Positions 8,631 through 17,758 of a DNA stretch of 64,000 nucleotides are shown here, in pieces. A program made the position numbers and the translations under genes. Location: contig NZ_VKKG01000004.1 of the NCBI RefSeq assembly GCF_007197885.1, forward strand, positions 1 through 64,000. The letters are read 5' to 3'. The stretch comes from Tessaracoccus rhinocerotis. Its GTDB lineage: Bacteria; Actinomycetota; Actinomycetes; Propionibacteriales; Propionibacteriaceae. The notes under the pieces were generated by a model, which searched no databases, was not told the DNA's origin, and saw only the letters and a program-made list of their open reading frames with translations. Position 1 is the first letter of the stretch, and each line of letters starts with the position of its first letter.

Positions 8631-9680
8631 GTGTCCAGTCCGCAGCGCCAGAAGCGTCCCACCCTGGCTGACGTGTCCACCGCCACAGGCGTTTCGCAGG
8701 CGACCGTCTCGAAGGCCCTCAATGGGCGCGGCGACGTCTCGCCCGAGACCCGTGAGCGCATCCTGGGTGCCGCGGCGCAGCTGGGGTACCGCCCGACGAC
8801 GGGGCCGGCGCGCGACGACTCGCGCCAGTCCGTGGTCGTCGTCTTCGACGTCCCCGCCTCGCCGTACATCCTCGGCGTCTTCCAGGGTGTCCTGGCTGCG
8901 AGCACCGAGTCCGGGGTCGACCTGGTGACTCGGTTGGCGCCCGACCGGGCAGCGCGCACCCAGCGCCCGGTGGCGAACGAGTGGATCGCCGACCAGCAGG
9001 CCGCCGGCGTCGCCGGGGTGATCGGTCTGACCCTCTCGGCGCCTGGTGAACTGATCAGCGCGGCAGCGGAGGCCAACGTGCCGTTCGTGATCGTCGACCC
9101 CGTGGACGCGCAACACCGCCCCGTGGTCAGTATCGGGTCGAGCAACTGGGCCGGTGCGCGCGCTGCCGCCGAGGACCTCATCGGGCTGGGGCACCGACGC
9201 ATTGCCTGGATCGGTGGCCCGGAGACCTCCGACGCCGCCCGTGACCGCCTCTACGGCTACCAGGCAGCGATGGATGCGGCCGGCCTCTCCGTCGACCCGT
9301 CGCTGATCCGATCCGGCCAGTTCACGGTGGAGAGCGGTATGCAGCAGGCGCGTGAAGTCCTCGGCTCGACGCAGCCGCCGACGGCCATCATGGCCGCGAG
9401 CGACGAGATCGCCGTCGGGGTGCTGGCAGCTGCCCACGAGTTGCACATCCAGGTCCCGGAGCAGCTCAGCGTCACTGGTTTCGACGACACCCCACAGGCA
9501 ACTTGGACCACGCCGCCGTTGACAACCGTCCACCAGCACCTCGAGGGACTCGGGCGGATGGCGGTGGAGACGATCCTGTCCATGGCGGCCGGACGCAGCC
9601 CCGCTTCGCGGCACATCGAGTTGGCCACCTCGCTGATCCGGCGGGAGAGCACGGGCCCCGCCCCTGCGAGCCAGTCCTGA
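8631..9680 (+). CDS. LacI-family transcriptional regulator of the xylo-oligosaccharide locus
   Basis: A 349-residue repressor. The N-terminal helix-turn-helix reads PTLADVSTATGVSQATVSKA followed by the hinge region LNGRGDVSPETRERILGAAA; the periplasmic-binding-like sensor domain covers about residues 70-340 (VTGFDDTPQATWTTPPLTTV near the end). GTG at 8631 is preferred over the in-frame codons further left because AGGGGGAG lies directly before it and the HTH then starts at the usual distance. It is divergent from the ABC operon and points toward the GH120 gene. The palindromes at 8482-8509, 8603-8617 and 9756-9786 are its likely operators, with a xylo-oligosaccharide or xylose as likely inducer. 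Confidence 0.9.
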   Translation: MSSPQRQKRPTLADVSTATGVSQATVSKALNGRGDVSPETRERILGAAAQLGYRPTTGPARDDSRQSVVVVFDVPASPYILGVFQGVLAASTESGVDLVTRLAPDRAARTQRPVANEWIADQQAAGVAGVIGLTLSAPGELISAAAEANVPFVIVDPVDAQHRPVVSIGSSNWAGARAAAEDLIGLGHRRIAWIGGPETSDAARDRLYGYQAAMDAAGLSVDPSLIRSGQFTVESGMQQAREVLGSTQPPTAIMAASDEIAVGVLAAAHELHIQVPEQLSVTGFDDTPQATWTTPPLTTVHQHLEGLGRMAVETILSMAAGRSPASRHIELATSLIRRESTGPAPASQS

Positions 9681-9716
9681 CCACCGCCCCGAGACGGCAA
9701 CCCTGAACGTCCCCTG

Positions 9717-9744
9717 TTGCCACACTGGTCGGCACTGCTAGTAT
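9717..9744 (+). promoter_or_regulatory. Sigma-70-like promoter for the GH120 gene
   Basis: TTGCCA (9717-9722) and TAGTAT (9739-9744) are separated by 16 bp. The expected start point falls at the operator pair that begins at 9756, which would place a bound LacI repressor on the transcription start. Confidence 0.6.
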
Positions 9745-9755
9745 CCGCCTCAAGC

Positions 9756-9786
9756 TTTTCGTTAAGAATCACGAAAAACTTTCGAA
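9756..9786. promoter_or_regulatory. LacI-type operators before the GH120 gene
   Basis: TTTTCGT (9756-9762) and ACGAAAA (9771-9777) are the same half-sites as at 8603-8617, here spaced by 8 bp. ACGAAAAACTTTCGAA (9771-9786) overlaps as a second palindromic match. Their place just downstream of the promoter fits repression by the neighbouring LacI protein. Confidence 0.7.
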
Positions 9787-9856
9787 CGAGCGGACGTGCC
9801 AGCACGGGCTGACGGCGCGATTTGTCTCGACTCAACAAGGAGCAAGCAGGGATTCC

Positions 9857-11875
9857 ATGGAGATTCACGTCGCGAAGGATGGGGACGACGCCGCCGCGGG
9901 TTCGGCCTCGGCGCCACTGCTGACCATCAACCGAGCTGCAGCGTTGGCGCTGCCCGGGGACGTCGTCGTGGTCCACGAGGGCACGTACCGCGAGTGGGTC
10001 AAACCGCCCCATGGCGGACTCGACGCCAACCGGCGGATCGTGTTCCGCGCCGCGGACGGCGAGCGAGTCGTCATCAAGGGTTCCGAGGTGGCCGACGACT
10101 GGCGCGAGGTGGCACCGGGGGTCTGGGCGACGTCGGTCCCCAACCACGTCTTCGGTGACTTCAACCCGTACCTGGAGGAACTCGGCGGCGACTGGTTCAT
10201 CAGGCCCAACCAACCGGGGGAGCGCCTCCACCTCGGAGAGGTGTACCTCGACGGTGTGGCCCTTCGTGAAGTGACGTCGCTGGACGAGGTCCGGGAGCCT
10301 GCGGCCGTCGATCCTGTGGTGGACGACTGGACGGGGCTGCCCCACGAGAGTAGCTCCGACGCCCGGGACACGAGCCTGGTCTGGCACTGCGCCGTGGACT
10401 CGGCAGTGACCACGCTGCACGTGAACCTGGGCGGCAGGAACCCGGCGGAGCACCTACTGGAGTTCAACGTCCGCCGCTCCGTGTTCTACCCGGTCAACAA
10501 CCACGTCGACCACATCACCGTCAGTGGATTCGAGATGGCCCATGCCGCCACCCCGTGGGCCCCGCCGACCGCGGACCAGCCGGGAATGCTCGGGCCCAAC
10601 TGGTCCAGGGGCTGGATCATCGAGGACAACATCCTCCACGACAGCAAGTGCTCGGCGATCTCCCTCGGCAAGGAGATCCGCAGCGGCCACAACTACGCCG
10701 TGAAGCGCAAGGACAAGCCGGGCTACCAGTACCAACTGGAGTCAGTCTTCACCGCGACCGACCTCGGCTGGTCCAAGGAGCGAGTCGGTAGCCACGTCGT
10801 GCGCAACAACGTCATCTTCGACTGCGGCCAGACCGGCATCGTCGGCCACCTCGGCTGCGCCTTCTCCACCATCAGCGGCAACCACATCCACAACATCGCC
10901 ACACGGCGGGAGTTCTACGGCCACGAGCTGGGCGGCATCAAGCTGCACGCGCCCATCGACGTCGTGATCTCGGACAACCACATCCACGACTGCGTCTCGG
11001 CCATCTGGCTCGACTGGCAGACCCAGGGCACGCGCGTGACCCGCAACGTGTTCCACTCGAATGCCCGCGACCTGTTCATCGAGGTCAGCCACGGCCCCTA
11101 CGTCGTAGACCACAACGTGTTCGGCTCGAAGGCCGCGCTGGAGAACTTCAGCCAGGGCGGCGCCTACGTCAACAACCTGGTCCTCGGATCGGTCCGGCTC
11201 GAACCCGTTCCAGACCGGCCCACCCCGTACCACCTGCCGCACAGCACCAAGATGGCCGGCTACGTCGGCATCTTCGGCGGCGACGACCGGATCATCGGCA
11301 ACGTGTTCGCCGGCGACTCATCCGCGCAGCCGTATTCCGCGCGGACGGTCTCGACGGCCTCGAGGGTCGGGTTCGGCACGGACGTCTACGACGACGCGCC
11401 GTCGACCTTCGACGAGTACCTCGTGGAGGTCGGGAAGGGCTGGGGTGACCAGCAGCGGTTCGTGGAGGTCATGCAGCCCGTCACGGTGGCCCAGAACCTC
11501 TATCTCCCCGGAAACACTCCTTGCCGTCGCGAGGACGGGGCGCACACCCTGGCGGAGGGGGAGATTCGCCTACTCACGGATGAGGACGGCTCCGTTGATC
11601 TCGAGTTCCGGCTACCCACATCGTTCGTTCTCCCCGCTCACGCCGTCGTGCGTGGCTCCCAGCTGGGTCGAGTGCGAGTGGCGGACACGGCGTTCGACTC
11701 TCCCGACGGGAGTGATCTCGTGCTCGACACCGACCTGCTGGGCAACCAGCTCAGCGAGGATCTCGACCACCCCGTCGGGCCCCTGGCCTCACTGGCCCCC
11801 GGGACCCAGGTCGTTCGCATCTGGCCGTTGCCGACCACGAACCTGCCCGAGCGGCGGGGGACTCGCGCCGACTGA
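9857..11875 (+). CDS. GH120 beta-xylosidase (right-handed parallel beta-helix)
   Basis: A 672-residue intracellular glycosidase. The sequence follows the known Thermoanaerobacterium XylC pattern from memory of that family: HEGTYREWVKPPHGGL near the N-terminus, then FEMAHAATPWAPPTADQPG (residues 225-243) and the helix-stack repeats with N-x-I-x-x-C. The two catalytic carboxylates of GH120 are matched by D386 in IWLDWQ and E409 in LFIEVSHG, with the same 23-residue separation as in XylC. The family releases xylose from the non-reducing end of xylo-oligosaccharides. There is no signal peptide, so it acts on imported sugars. ATG at 9857; promoter and LacI operators lie just upstream. Confidence 0.88.
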   Translation: MEIHVAKDGDDAAAGSASAPLLTINRAAALALPGDVVVVHEGTYREWVKPPHGGLDANRRIVFRAADGERVVIKGSEVADDWREVAPGVWATSVPNHVFGDFNPYLEELGGDWFIRPNQPGERLHLGEVYLDGVALREVTSLDEVREPAAVDPVVDDWTGLPHESSSDARDTSLVWHCAVDSAVTTLHVNLGGRNPAEHLLEFNVRRSVFYPVNNHVDHITVSGFEMAHAATPWAPPTADQPGMLGPNWSRGWIIEDNILHDSKCSAISLGKEIRSGHNYAVKRKDKPGYQYQLESVFTATDLGWSKERVGSHVVRNNVIFDCGQTGIVGHLGCAFSTISGNHIHNIATRREFYGHELGGIKLHAPIDVVISDNHIHDCVSAIWLDWQTQGTRVTRNVFHSNARDLFIEVSHGPYVVDHNVFGSKAALENFSQGGAYVNNLVLGSVRLEPVPDRPTPYHLPHSTKMAGYVGIFGGDDRIIGNVFAGDSSAQPYSARTVSTASRVGFGTDVYDDAPSTFDEYLVEVGKGWGDQQRFVEVMQPVTVAQNLYLPGNTPCRREDGAHTLAEGEIRLLTDEDGSVDLEFRLPTSFVLPAHAVVRGSQLGRVRVADTAFDSPDGSDLVLDTDLLGNQLSEDLDHPVGPLASLAPGTQVVRIWPLPTTNLPERRGTRAD

Positions 11876-11920
11876 CCGCGTCCGGCGCACACAGCTCGCT
11901 GGCCGCGGACAGTCCCGCGG

Positions 11921-12700
11921 TCAGGTGTGGCCGTGGCCGTGGCGGTGCAGGATGTTTCGCAGATCTCTCAGTTCCACGTGGCGGCCGGCCAGGTCGCCGT
12001 ACTCGTCGCCGTCGGGGATGGGGTCCTCCGGGTCGCCGAGGTGGGGCAGTACCCGCGCGCAGCCGGTGAAGTCCTGCCCGATCGTGTACGCGCTGGGGGT
12101 GGCGACGGTTGCGAGCCCGGCAGAGATGGCGGCCTGGCAGCCGCGGGCGCTGTCCTCGATGACGATGCACTGCTCCGGGTCCAGCTGTAGCTCTCCGATG
12201 ACCTTCAGGTAGATGTCCGGGGCAGGCTTCTTGTGCGCGACGATGTCGCCGGCGAACACGTGGCACTTCCCGGCGAGCTCCTCTCCGGCGACGCTCTCCA
12301 GCACCGCCCGGACGGAGGACTCGGTCGCCGTCGAGGCGATCGCCACCGTCCAGCCGTCGGCGACCGCGTCCGCGATGAGGCGTCGAACACCCGGCCGGGG
12401 ACGCAGTTCGCCACTCCTTACCCGCTCCTGGAACAGCAGGGACTTGCGCAGGTGCAACTGCTCGAGCAGTCGCTGCCTCGCACGCCGGCCGGGGTGCCCG
12501 TGGTCCGTGCAGATCTCGGTGGAGAGGTCACCGGCCATGCGCTCCTTGCCGCCGCCGATCTTCAGCTTCTCGGCATAGACCTCCTCCGACCAGTACACCG
12601 GCAGACCGAACTCCCGGAAGGCCTGGTTGAACGCGGGCAGGTGGCCGTGCTGCTCCGTCTCGGCGAGCACGCCGTCGCAGTCGAAGATCAGCGCATCCAT
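11921..12700 (-). CDS. HAD-superfamily hydrolase, CbbY / beta-phosphoglucomutase-like
   Basis: A 259-residue HAD phosphatase or phosphomutase. Motif I is FDCDGVLAETE with nucleophile Asp8 and acid/base Asp10, motif II ASTATESSVR, motif III KKPAPDIY and motif IV VIEDSARGCQAA. Met1-Asp2 start at 12700. It has a close paralogue at 31751-32527 that shares the unusual stretch EQHGHLPAFNQAFREFGLP almost residue for residue. It is the last gene of the leftward rhamnoside/glucoside cluster but is separated from the GH3 gene by 273 bp, so it may have its own promoter. The C-terminus is His-rich (HRHGHGHT). Substrate unknown; a sugar phosphate is likely. Confidence 0.85.
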   Translation of the reverse strand: MDALIFDCDGVLAETEQHGHLPAFNQAFREFGLPVYWSEEVYAEKLKIGGGKERMAGDLSTEICTDHGHPGRRARQRLLEQLHLRKSLLFQERVRSGELRPRPGVRRLIADAVADGWTVAIASTATESSVRAVLESVAGEELAGKCHVFAGDIVAHKKPAPDIYLKVIGELQLDPEQCIVIEDSARGCQAAISAGLATVATPSAYTIGQDFTGCARVLPHLGDPEDPIPDGDEYGDLAGRHVELRDLRNILHRHGHGHT

Positions 12701-12973
12701 GGCGCGGGTCCTCGGTGCGTGGTGGCTTCTGTCGCGTGCCGAGTGACCGCCGTGGCGGGCGCGGCTCTGCGCTCGACCTCGGCGGTGGCGGGTCGCTCCA
12801 CCGGTGGCAGCATGATGCCAGTCTAGGGATGTCCAAACTCACCAGCGGGGGATGCGGATTCTCGCTCTCGAACTGATCGAGGTCGTCGGTCCGGGCCAAC
12901 ACTGGTTACCGGGAGCAAGGCCGAGGTCGAGGGTGATTCCTCTCACGCGAAGCCATGAAGCCAGCGGCGGTGG

Positions 12974-15241
12974 TCATGCTGTCACCGTGACCGTGGCGGT
13001 CAGTTCCGCGGTCGAATCACCGCCGACCCACACGTCGAGGACCGTCGCGTCTTGGATCCAGTCACGCGTGACTGCACTCCAGTAGCGCAGCTGCTCGGGG
13101 CCAAGCTCGAGCGTGACCTGTCGGGACTCCCCAGGGCCGAGGTGCAGGCGCTGGAAGCCCTTAAGCGCACGGACGGGGCGGCTCGAGGTGCCGTGGCGCT
13201 GGTGGATGTAGAGCTGGACCACTTCGTCGGATGTCGACTCGCCGGTGTTGGTGACGGTGAACCGGACCTCGCCCGTCTCCCCGACGCCGAGGTTCTCGGG
13301 AACCTCGAGGTCGCCGTACTCGAAGGAGGAGTAGCTCAGGCCGTGCCCGAACGGGTAGAGCGGTGTGCTCGGTTCGTCCCAGTAGCGCTTGTCCTGGTCC
13401 TGCGGGGCGAACGTGCGGTGGTGGGCGTAATGGATCGGGACGTGCCCGACGTGGCGGGGCCAGGTGAAGGGCAGGCGGCCGGCGGGGGAGACGTCGCCGA
13501 AGAGGACGCGGGCCACGGCCTCGCCGCCCCGGGTTCCCGGGTACCAGACCTGGACGATGGCCTCGACGTTGTGTTGCGCCCAGCGCAGGTCGACGGGACG
13601 CCCGGTCATCACCACGGCGACGGTGGGGGTGCCGGTGGCGTGGATCGCCTTGAGGAGTTCGATCTGGTCCTCGGGCAGGTCCAGCGTGGACACCGACGCG
13701 TTCTCGCCGATCATGTTCTGCGGCTGCCCCAGCACCACGACGGCGACGTCGCACGTCTTGGCGGTCTCGACGGCGCGGGCCCGTTCGGTGGCTGCGTCGA
13801 AGTCCGCCGGGGTGGCGGGCAGCGGGGTGGTTTCCTGCTGGTCGAAGATCGACGGGGACAGGCGCTGCGGCACCGCGGTTGCCGGTACGAACTCGACCTC
13901 GACGTCGCCTGCGCGGGCGCGGAGTCCCGCCAGGATGGTGACGGTCTCGTCCAGGTCGTGTGCGAAGACCCAGGGCCCAAGGGTGTCGCGCCGGGAATCG
14001 GCGAGGTGGCCGAAGACGCCGATCCGCTGGCCACCATCGGCCAGGGGCAGGACACCGGAGTTCTTCAAAAGCACGGTGGCCCGTTCCGCGGCTGTGCGGC
14101 TCGCCTCGCGGTGGTCGTCGCGTCCCAGGACGGGGGGCGCCTGCTCCTCGTCGGCCCAGGGGTTCTCGAACAGTCCCATGCGGAACTTGGCCGTCAGGAC
14201 CCGATGCACCGCCTGGTCCAAGGCGTCCTTGGTGACCAGCCCCTGCTCGAGCGCGGAGGGGAGGTTTGCGTACGCGGGTTCGAACATGCACATCTCCATG
14301 TCGAGCCCGGCGCCCAAGGCGCGGGCCCCCGCGTCGGTGAGGTCCTTCGCGAAGTGCTGGGTCTCGAGCGAGCGGACGGCGTTGGCGTCGCTGACCACCC
14401 AGCCGTCGAAGCCGTACTGGTCGCGCAGCACGTCGGTCAGCAACCACCTGTTGCCGCTGGCCGGGACCCCGTTGAGGTCCATGTAGGCACTCATGACGTT
14501 CCCGGCGCCAGCATCGATGGCCGCCCTGAACGGCGGCAGGTAGACGTTATGGAGCTCGGCATCGGAGATGTCGGCGTCGTCGTAGTCGCGGCCGCCCGCG
14601 CTGGCGCCGTAGCCGGCGAAGTGCTTGGGGCCGGCGATCAGGCTCTCCCGGCCGAGGTCGCCCTGGAACCCCCGCACCTGCGCTGCCGCCATGGCGGATC
14701 CCAGGCACGGGTCCTCGCCGGCACCTTCGAAGATGCGGCCCCAGCGTCCATCGCGGGTGATGTCCACCATCGGCGCGAAAGTCCAGTGGATGCCGGCGGC
14801 GCGGGCCTCCCGCGCCGCCACGGACTGGGCGTCCTCCGCCAGCTGTGGATCCCAGCTGGCAGCGATCCCGATCGGTGCGGGGAAGATGGTTCGGAAACCG
14901 TGGATCACGTCGTAGCCGAAGATCAAGGGGATCCCCAATGGTGTCTCGTCCATCGCGATCCGCTGCATCTGATTGGCCACGGCGGCGTCCTTCACGAACA
15001 ACAGGGAGCCGGCCCGGCCGTCGCGGACCGCCTGCCGCACCATCGCGGGCTGCTCGACGAAGGCGCGGTGCTCCGGGGGCAACGACTCAAGGTCGAAGTC
15101 GTCCGGGACCGCTGTGAAGCTGCCGAAGTAGAAGAACTGCGTCAGCTGGCCGGCCTTCTCCTCCGCGGACATGCGGTGCAACAGGTCATTCACCCGGTCC
15201 TCGACGGGTAGCGCAGGATCTCGGTAGGCCATCTCATGCAT
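12974..15241 (-). CDS. GH3 beta-glucosidase
   Basis: A 755-residue GH3 glycosidase of the BglX type. The (alpha/beta)8 domain carries GPKHFAGYG and the nucleophile Asp in GWVVSDANAV; the second alpha/beta domain follows the linker and contains the GENASVSTLDLP segment where the acid/base Glu is expected; a fibronectin-III-like domain ends the protein (residues about 650-755, starting LYPFGHGLSYSSFEYGDLEV). No signal peptide is present, so it should act in the cytoplasm on imported glucosides. It follows the GPH transporter and LacI genes on the same strand, 55 bp after the latter. With GH78 it could finish off rhamnosyl-glucosides. Confidence 0.92.
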   Translation of the reverse strand: MHEMAYRDPALPVEDRVNDLLHRMSAEEKAGQLTQFFYFGSFTAVPDDFDLESLPPEHRAFVEQPAMVRQAVRDGRAGSLLFVKDAAVANQMQRIAMDETPLGIPLIFGYDVIHGFRTIFPAPIGIAASWDPQLAEDAQSVAAREARAAGIHWTFAPMVDITRDGRWGRIFEGAGEDPCLGSAMAAAQVRGFQGDLGRESLIAGPKHFAGYGASAGGRDYDDADISDAELHNVYLPPFRAAIDAGAGNVMSAYMDLNGVPASGNRWLLTDVLRDQYGFDGWVVSDANAVRSLETQHFAKDLTDAGARALGAGLDMEMCMFEPAYANLPSALEQGLVTKDALDQAVHRVLTAKFRMGLFENPWADEEQAPPVLGRDDHREASRTAAERATVLLKNSGVLPLADGGQRIGVFGHLADSRRDTLGPWVFAHDLDETVTILAGLRARAGDVEVEFVPATAVPQRLSPSIFDQQETTPLPATPADFDAATERARAVETAKTCDVAVVVLGQPQNMIGENASVSTLDLPEDQIELLKAIHATGTPTVAVVMTGRPVDLRWAQHNVEAIVQVWYPGTRGGEAVARVLFGDVSPAGRLPFTWPRHVGHVPIHYAHHRTFAPQDQDKRYWDEPSTPLYPFGHGLSYSSFEYGDLEVPENLGVGETGEVRFTVTNTGESTSDEVVQLYIHQRHGTSSRPVRALKGFQRLHLGPGESRQVTLELGPEQLRYWSAVTRDWIQDATVLDVWVGGDSTAELTATVTVTA

Positions 15242-15296
15242 TGGAGGTTCTCCGGTTCGATTGGGGAAAGGGGAGGGGTGGGTTGGTTCGGTGTGA

Positions 15297-16289
15297 CTAG
15301 CTGGACTCGCGGGGCACGAGGGTGGCCCGGAACTCGACCTCGGTGAGGTCGTGGGAGTTGCGCCCCTGGAGTTCCCCGAGCGCCAGCGAAGCGAGGTATC
15401 GACCCATGCCCTTGTAGTCCATGCGGATGCTGGTGAGGCTGGGGAAGTACAGCTGCGCGATCGGGGAGTCGTCGTGGCCGACGATCGCCAACGAGTCCGG
15501 CACTCCGACCCCCAGCCGCAGCGCTGTGCCTGCGACGAGGGCCGCGACGTCGTCGTTGTACGCGACTACGCCGTCGACACCACTGCTCACCCATTCCCGG
15601 ATGATCTGCTCGGCGTTGTCGAGGTTGAGGTCGGCGCCAGCTACCAGGCCGCTGCCCAGGAGTTGGCGGTGGGTGGCGTCGGCGAGTCGTCGTCGCTCCC
15701 CGACCAGGTCGGCCAAGCGGGGATCGGGGGAGCCGGCGAACGCCAACCGCCGCCGGCCCCGCTCCACCAGGTGCTCCACCAAGTACTGCGGTCCCAGTGC
15801 GTAGCCGAGCTGCCCCATGGTGGGTGGTCCCTGGTGCACGACGCGCCGGACTCCGCAGGCGCGCATCGAGGCCAGTTGCTCGTCGGTGTAGTCGGTGAGG
15901 CTCATGACGACGTCGGGGTCGAGCGTCTCCCACAACGGTCTGGCTCTGCTGCCCGGGTGCTCGGTGAAGGTGACCAGGGAGTACCCGGCCTCCTCGAGCG
16001 CCAGGGAGGTCTCGTCCAGATGTGCCCGCATGCTGTGATCCAAGGGCCAGTCCGGCAGGAGGAGAAGGACGATCCGGCTGCTGCCGCTGGCGAGTGCCTG
16101 GGCGGCCCGGTTCGGCTGATACCCCAGGCTGCTCGCCGTCTCCAGCACCTTGCGCTTCGTGGCCTCCGAGATGCTCTGGCCGGGGGTGTCGTTGAGGACG
16201 TAGCCGACGGTGGCGCGGGAGATGCCGAGAGCGCGGGCGACGTCAGCGGCCGTCACGCGTTTGAGCGGGCTGGGCATTGTCTCCTCCAT
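15297..16289 (-). CDS. LacI-family transcriptional regulator of the rhamnoside/glucoside locus
   Basis: A 330-residue repressor. The HTH is TAADVARALGISRATVGYVL and is followed by the hinge NDTPGQSISEATKRKVLETA; the sensor domain follows, with VVAYNDDVAALVAG and VGHDDSPIAQLYFPSLTSIR. ATG at 16289 has GAGGAG upstream; a second ATG four codons on (16277) also has an ideal GGAGGAG, so the start is uncertain by four residues. It sits inside the leftward operon between the symporter and GH3 genes. The 22-bp palindrome in front of the GH78 gene is its best candidate operator. Confidence 0.88.
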   Translation of the reverse strand: MEETMPSPLKRVTAADVARALGISRATVGYVLNDTPGQSISEATKRKVLETASSLGYQPNRAAQALASGSSRIVLLLLPDWPLDHSMRAHLDETSLALEEAGYSLVTFTEHPGSRARPLWETLDPDVVMSLTDYTDEQLASMRACGVRRVVHQGPPTMGQLGYALGPQYLVEHLVERGRRRLAFAGSPDPRLADLVGERRRLADATHRQLLGSGLVAGADLNLDNAEQIIREWVSSGVDGVVAYNDDVAALVAGTALRLGVGVPDSLAIVGHDDSPIAQLYFPSLTSIRMDYKGMGRYLASLALGELQGRNSHDLTEVEFRATLVPRESS

Positions 16290-16316
16290 GTGGCGAACTC
16301 CTCAATCGTAGGGCGG

Positions 16317-17723
16317 TCAGACCTGCGCGGTTCGCTGCGCCTCGGCGGCGGTGGCACGTTCGTCGAGTTCCTTCACAATCTGCGGGTACTTGGCGTCGAG
16401 GTCGTAGAAGTGGAGCAGGACGTACATGCCGAGGAGGACGAGTCCCGGCACCCAGATGGAGACGGCGAGGATGCTCGCGATCGCTGAGTCCGGCTGGGCG
16501 GCGGCGGTGCCGTCGTAGGCCCCGAGGGCTAGGATCCAACCCACTCCGGCAGCCCCGAGACCCGTACCGACCTTGATGCCGAAGCTGTTCGCCGCGTTCG
16601 CCATGCCCACCAGTCTCCGACCCTGCTTCCACTCGCCGTAGGTGATGGTGTTGGTCACCAGCACGCCGCCGATGGCCATCATCGGGATGGTGGCGAAGGT
16701 GACCAGGGAACCGAAGATGAGCAGCGCCCACAGGTCGTAGGGGAACACGACGCGGACCAGACTGGCGGCGATGCCGATCAGGAGGCCGATGCGGACCGTT
16801 GCGGTGGCGCCGAAGCGCTTGACCATGGGGGCGATGAGGACAAAGCCGACCACCACCGGGACCAGGCCCACGGCGCCCAGGACAGCCATCAGGTTCTCGT
16901 CGCCGAGGATCCACTTCACGTAGTAGATGCTGGAGCCGGCGGCGAGTCCGTAGACGATGTTGACCAAGCTCATCACCCCCAGCATGATCACCCAGTACTT
17001 GTTGCGGAACAGCAGCCCCAGGCCCTCGAGGAAGGGAACGCGCTGCTGCGCCTCCTCGGGGGCGTCGGCGTTGCGCTCCGGATTGGCGAGGAATGCCACG
17101 ACCAATCCGATCGCGCCCACTGCGCCGATGGCGACGGCAAAGATGACCCACGCCCGCTGGTCACCGCCGAGTGCGTTGGTGATGGGGATGTAGCCGATGA
17201 CGATGACCATGCCAAGCAGGTAGCCGAACACGGCCCTGATGACGCCCATCTTCGACCGCTCCTCGGTGCTGCGGGTGGTGTAGAACAGCATGCTGCCGAA
17301 GGGGATCGCCACCGCGGTGTAGACGATCGCTGTAGCGAAGGTGTTGGTCGCCAAGGCATAGGCGAACTTCGAACCGTCGCTGCCTACGGCCGGGACCGTG
17401 AACATGAGGACGACGGCGAGGAAGGTGGGGCCCGCCATCCACAACAGCCACGGCCGGGCCCGTCCCCACCTCGAGCGCGTACGATCCATGACCCAGCCCA
17501 TGGCGAGGTCTGTGAACGCGTCGAGGAATCGTGCAGCGAACATGACGGTGCCGGCAGCGGCTGCCGCGATCCCAACCTTGTCCGTGTAGAAGTAGACTAG
17601 GATGCCCACCATTCCGGTGAGCGCGTTGAGGCCCAGCTGCGCGGCGCCGTCGCCCAGATAATTGTGGAATCGCATCGTCTTCTGGATGCCTTGTGTGTCG
17701 AGTCCCAGTGGCTTCTTTGCCAT
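16317..17723 (-). CDS. GPH-family sugar:cation symporter (MFS)
   Basis: A 468-residue membrane protein with about twelve hydrophobic segments. The N-terminus FHNYLGDGAAQLGLNALTG and the loop DAFTDLAMGWVMDRTRSRWG are characteristic of glycoside-pentoside-hexuronide:cation symporters such as MelB and XynB-type carriers. Position between GH78 rhamnosidase and GH3 glucosidase genes suggests uptake of a rhamnosylated or glucosylated oligosaccharide or aglycone conjugate. ATG at 17723 with CAAAGGAAAAG upstream. Confidence 0.9.
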   Translation of the reverse strand: MAKKPLGLDTQGIQKTMRFHNYLGDGAAQLGLNALTGMVGILVYFYTDKVGIAAAAAGTVMFAARFLDAFTDLAMGWVMDRTRSRWGRARPWLLWMAGPTFLAVVLMFTVPAVGSDGSKFAYALATNTFATAIVYTAVAIPFGSMLFYTTRSTEERSKMGVIRAVFGYLLGMVIVIGYIPITNALGGDQRAWVIFAVAIGAVGAIGLVVAFLANPERNADAPEEAQQRVPFLEGLGLLFRNKYWVIMLGVMSLVNIVYGLAAGSSIYYVKWILGDENLMAVLGAVGLVPVVVGFVLIAPMVKRFGATATVRIGLLIGIAASLVRVVFPYDLWALLIFGSLVTFATIPMMAIGGVLVTNTITYGEWKQGRRLVGMANAANSFGIKVGTGLGAAGVGWILALGAYDGTAAAQPDSAIASILAVSIWVPGLVLLGMYVLLHFYDLDAKYPQIVKELDERATAAEAQRTAQV

Positions 17724-17758
17724 GGCTTTTCCTTTGCTTTCGGTGTGGTGTTGTGAGT

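Noticed and set aside
13052-15211. A 719-codon open frame opposite the GH3 gene, and many similar long frames across the window
   Set aside because: High-GC coding DNA leaves long antisense frames open. This one has low-complexity Gly/Val/Asp composition, no domain and lies entirely over a well-supported gene.
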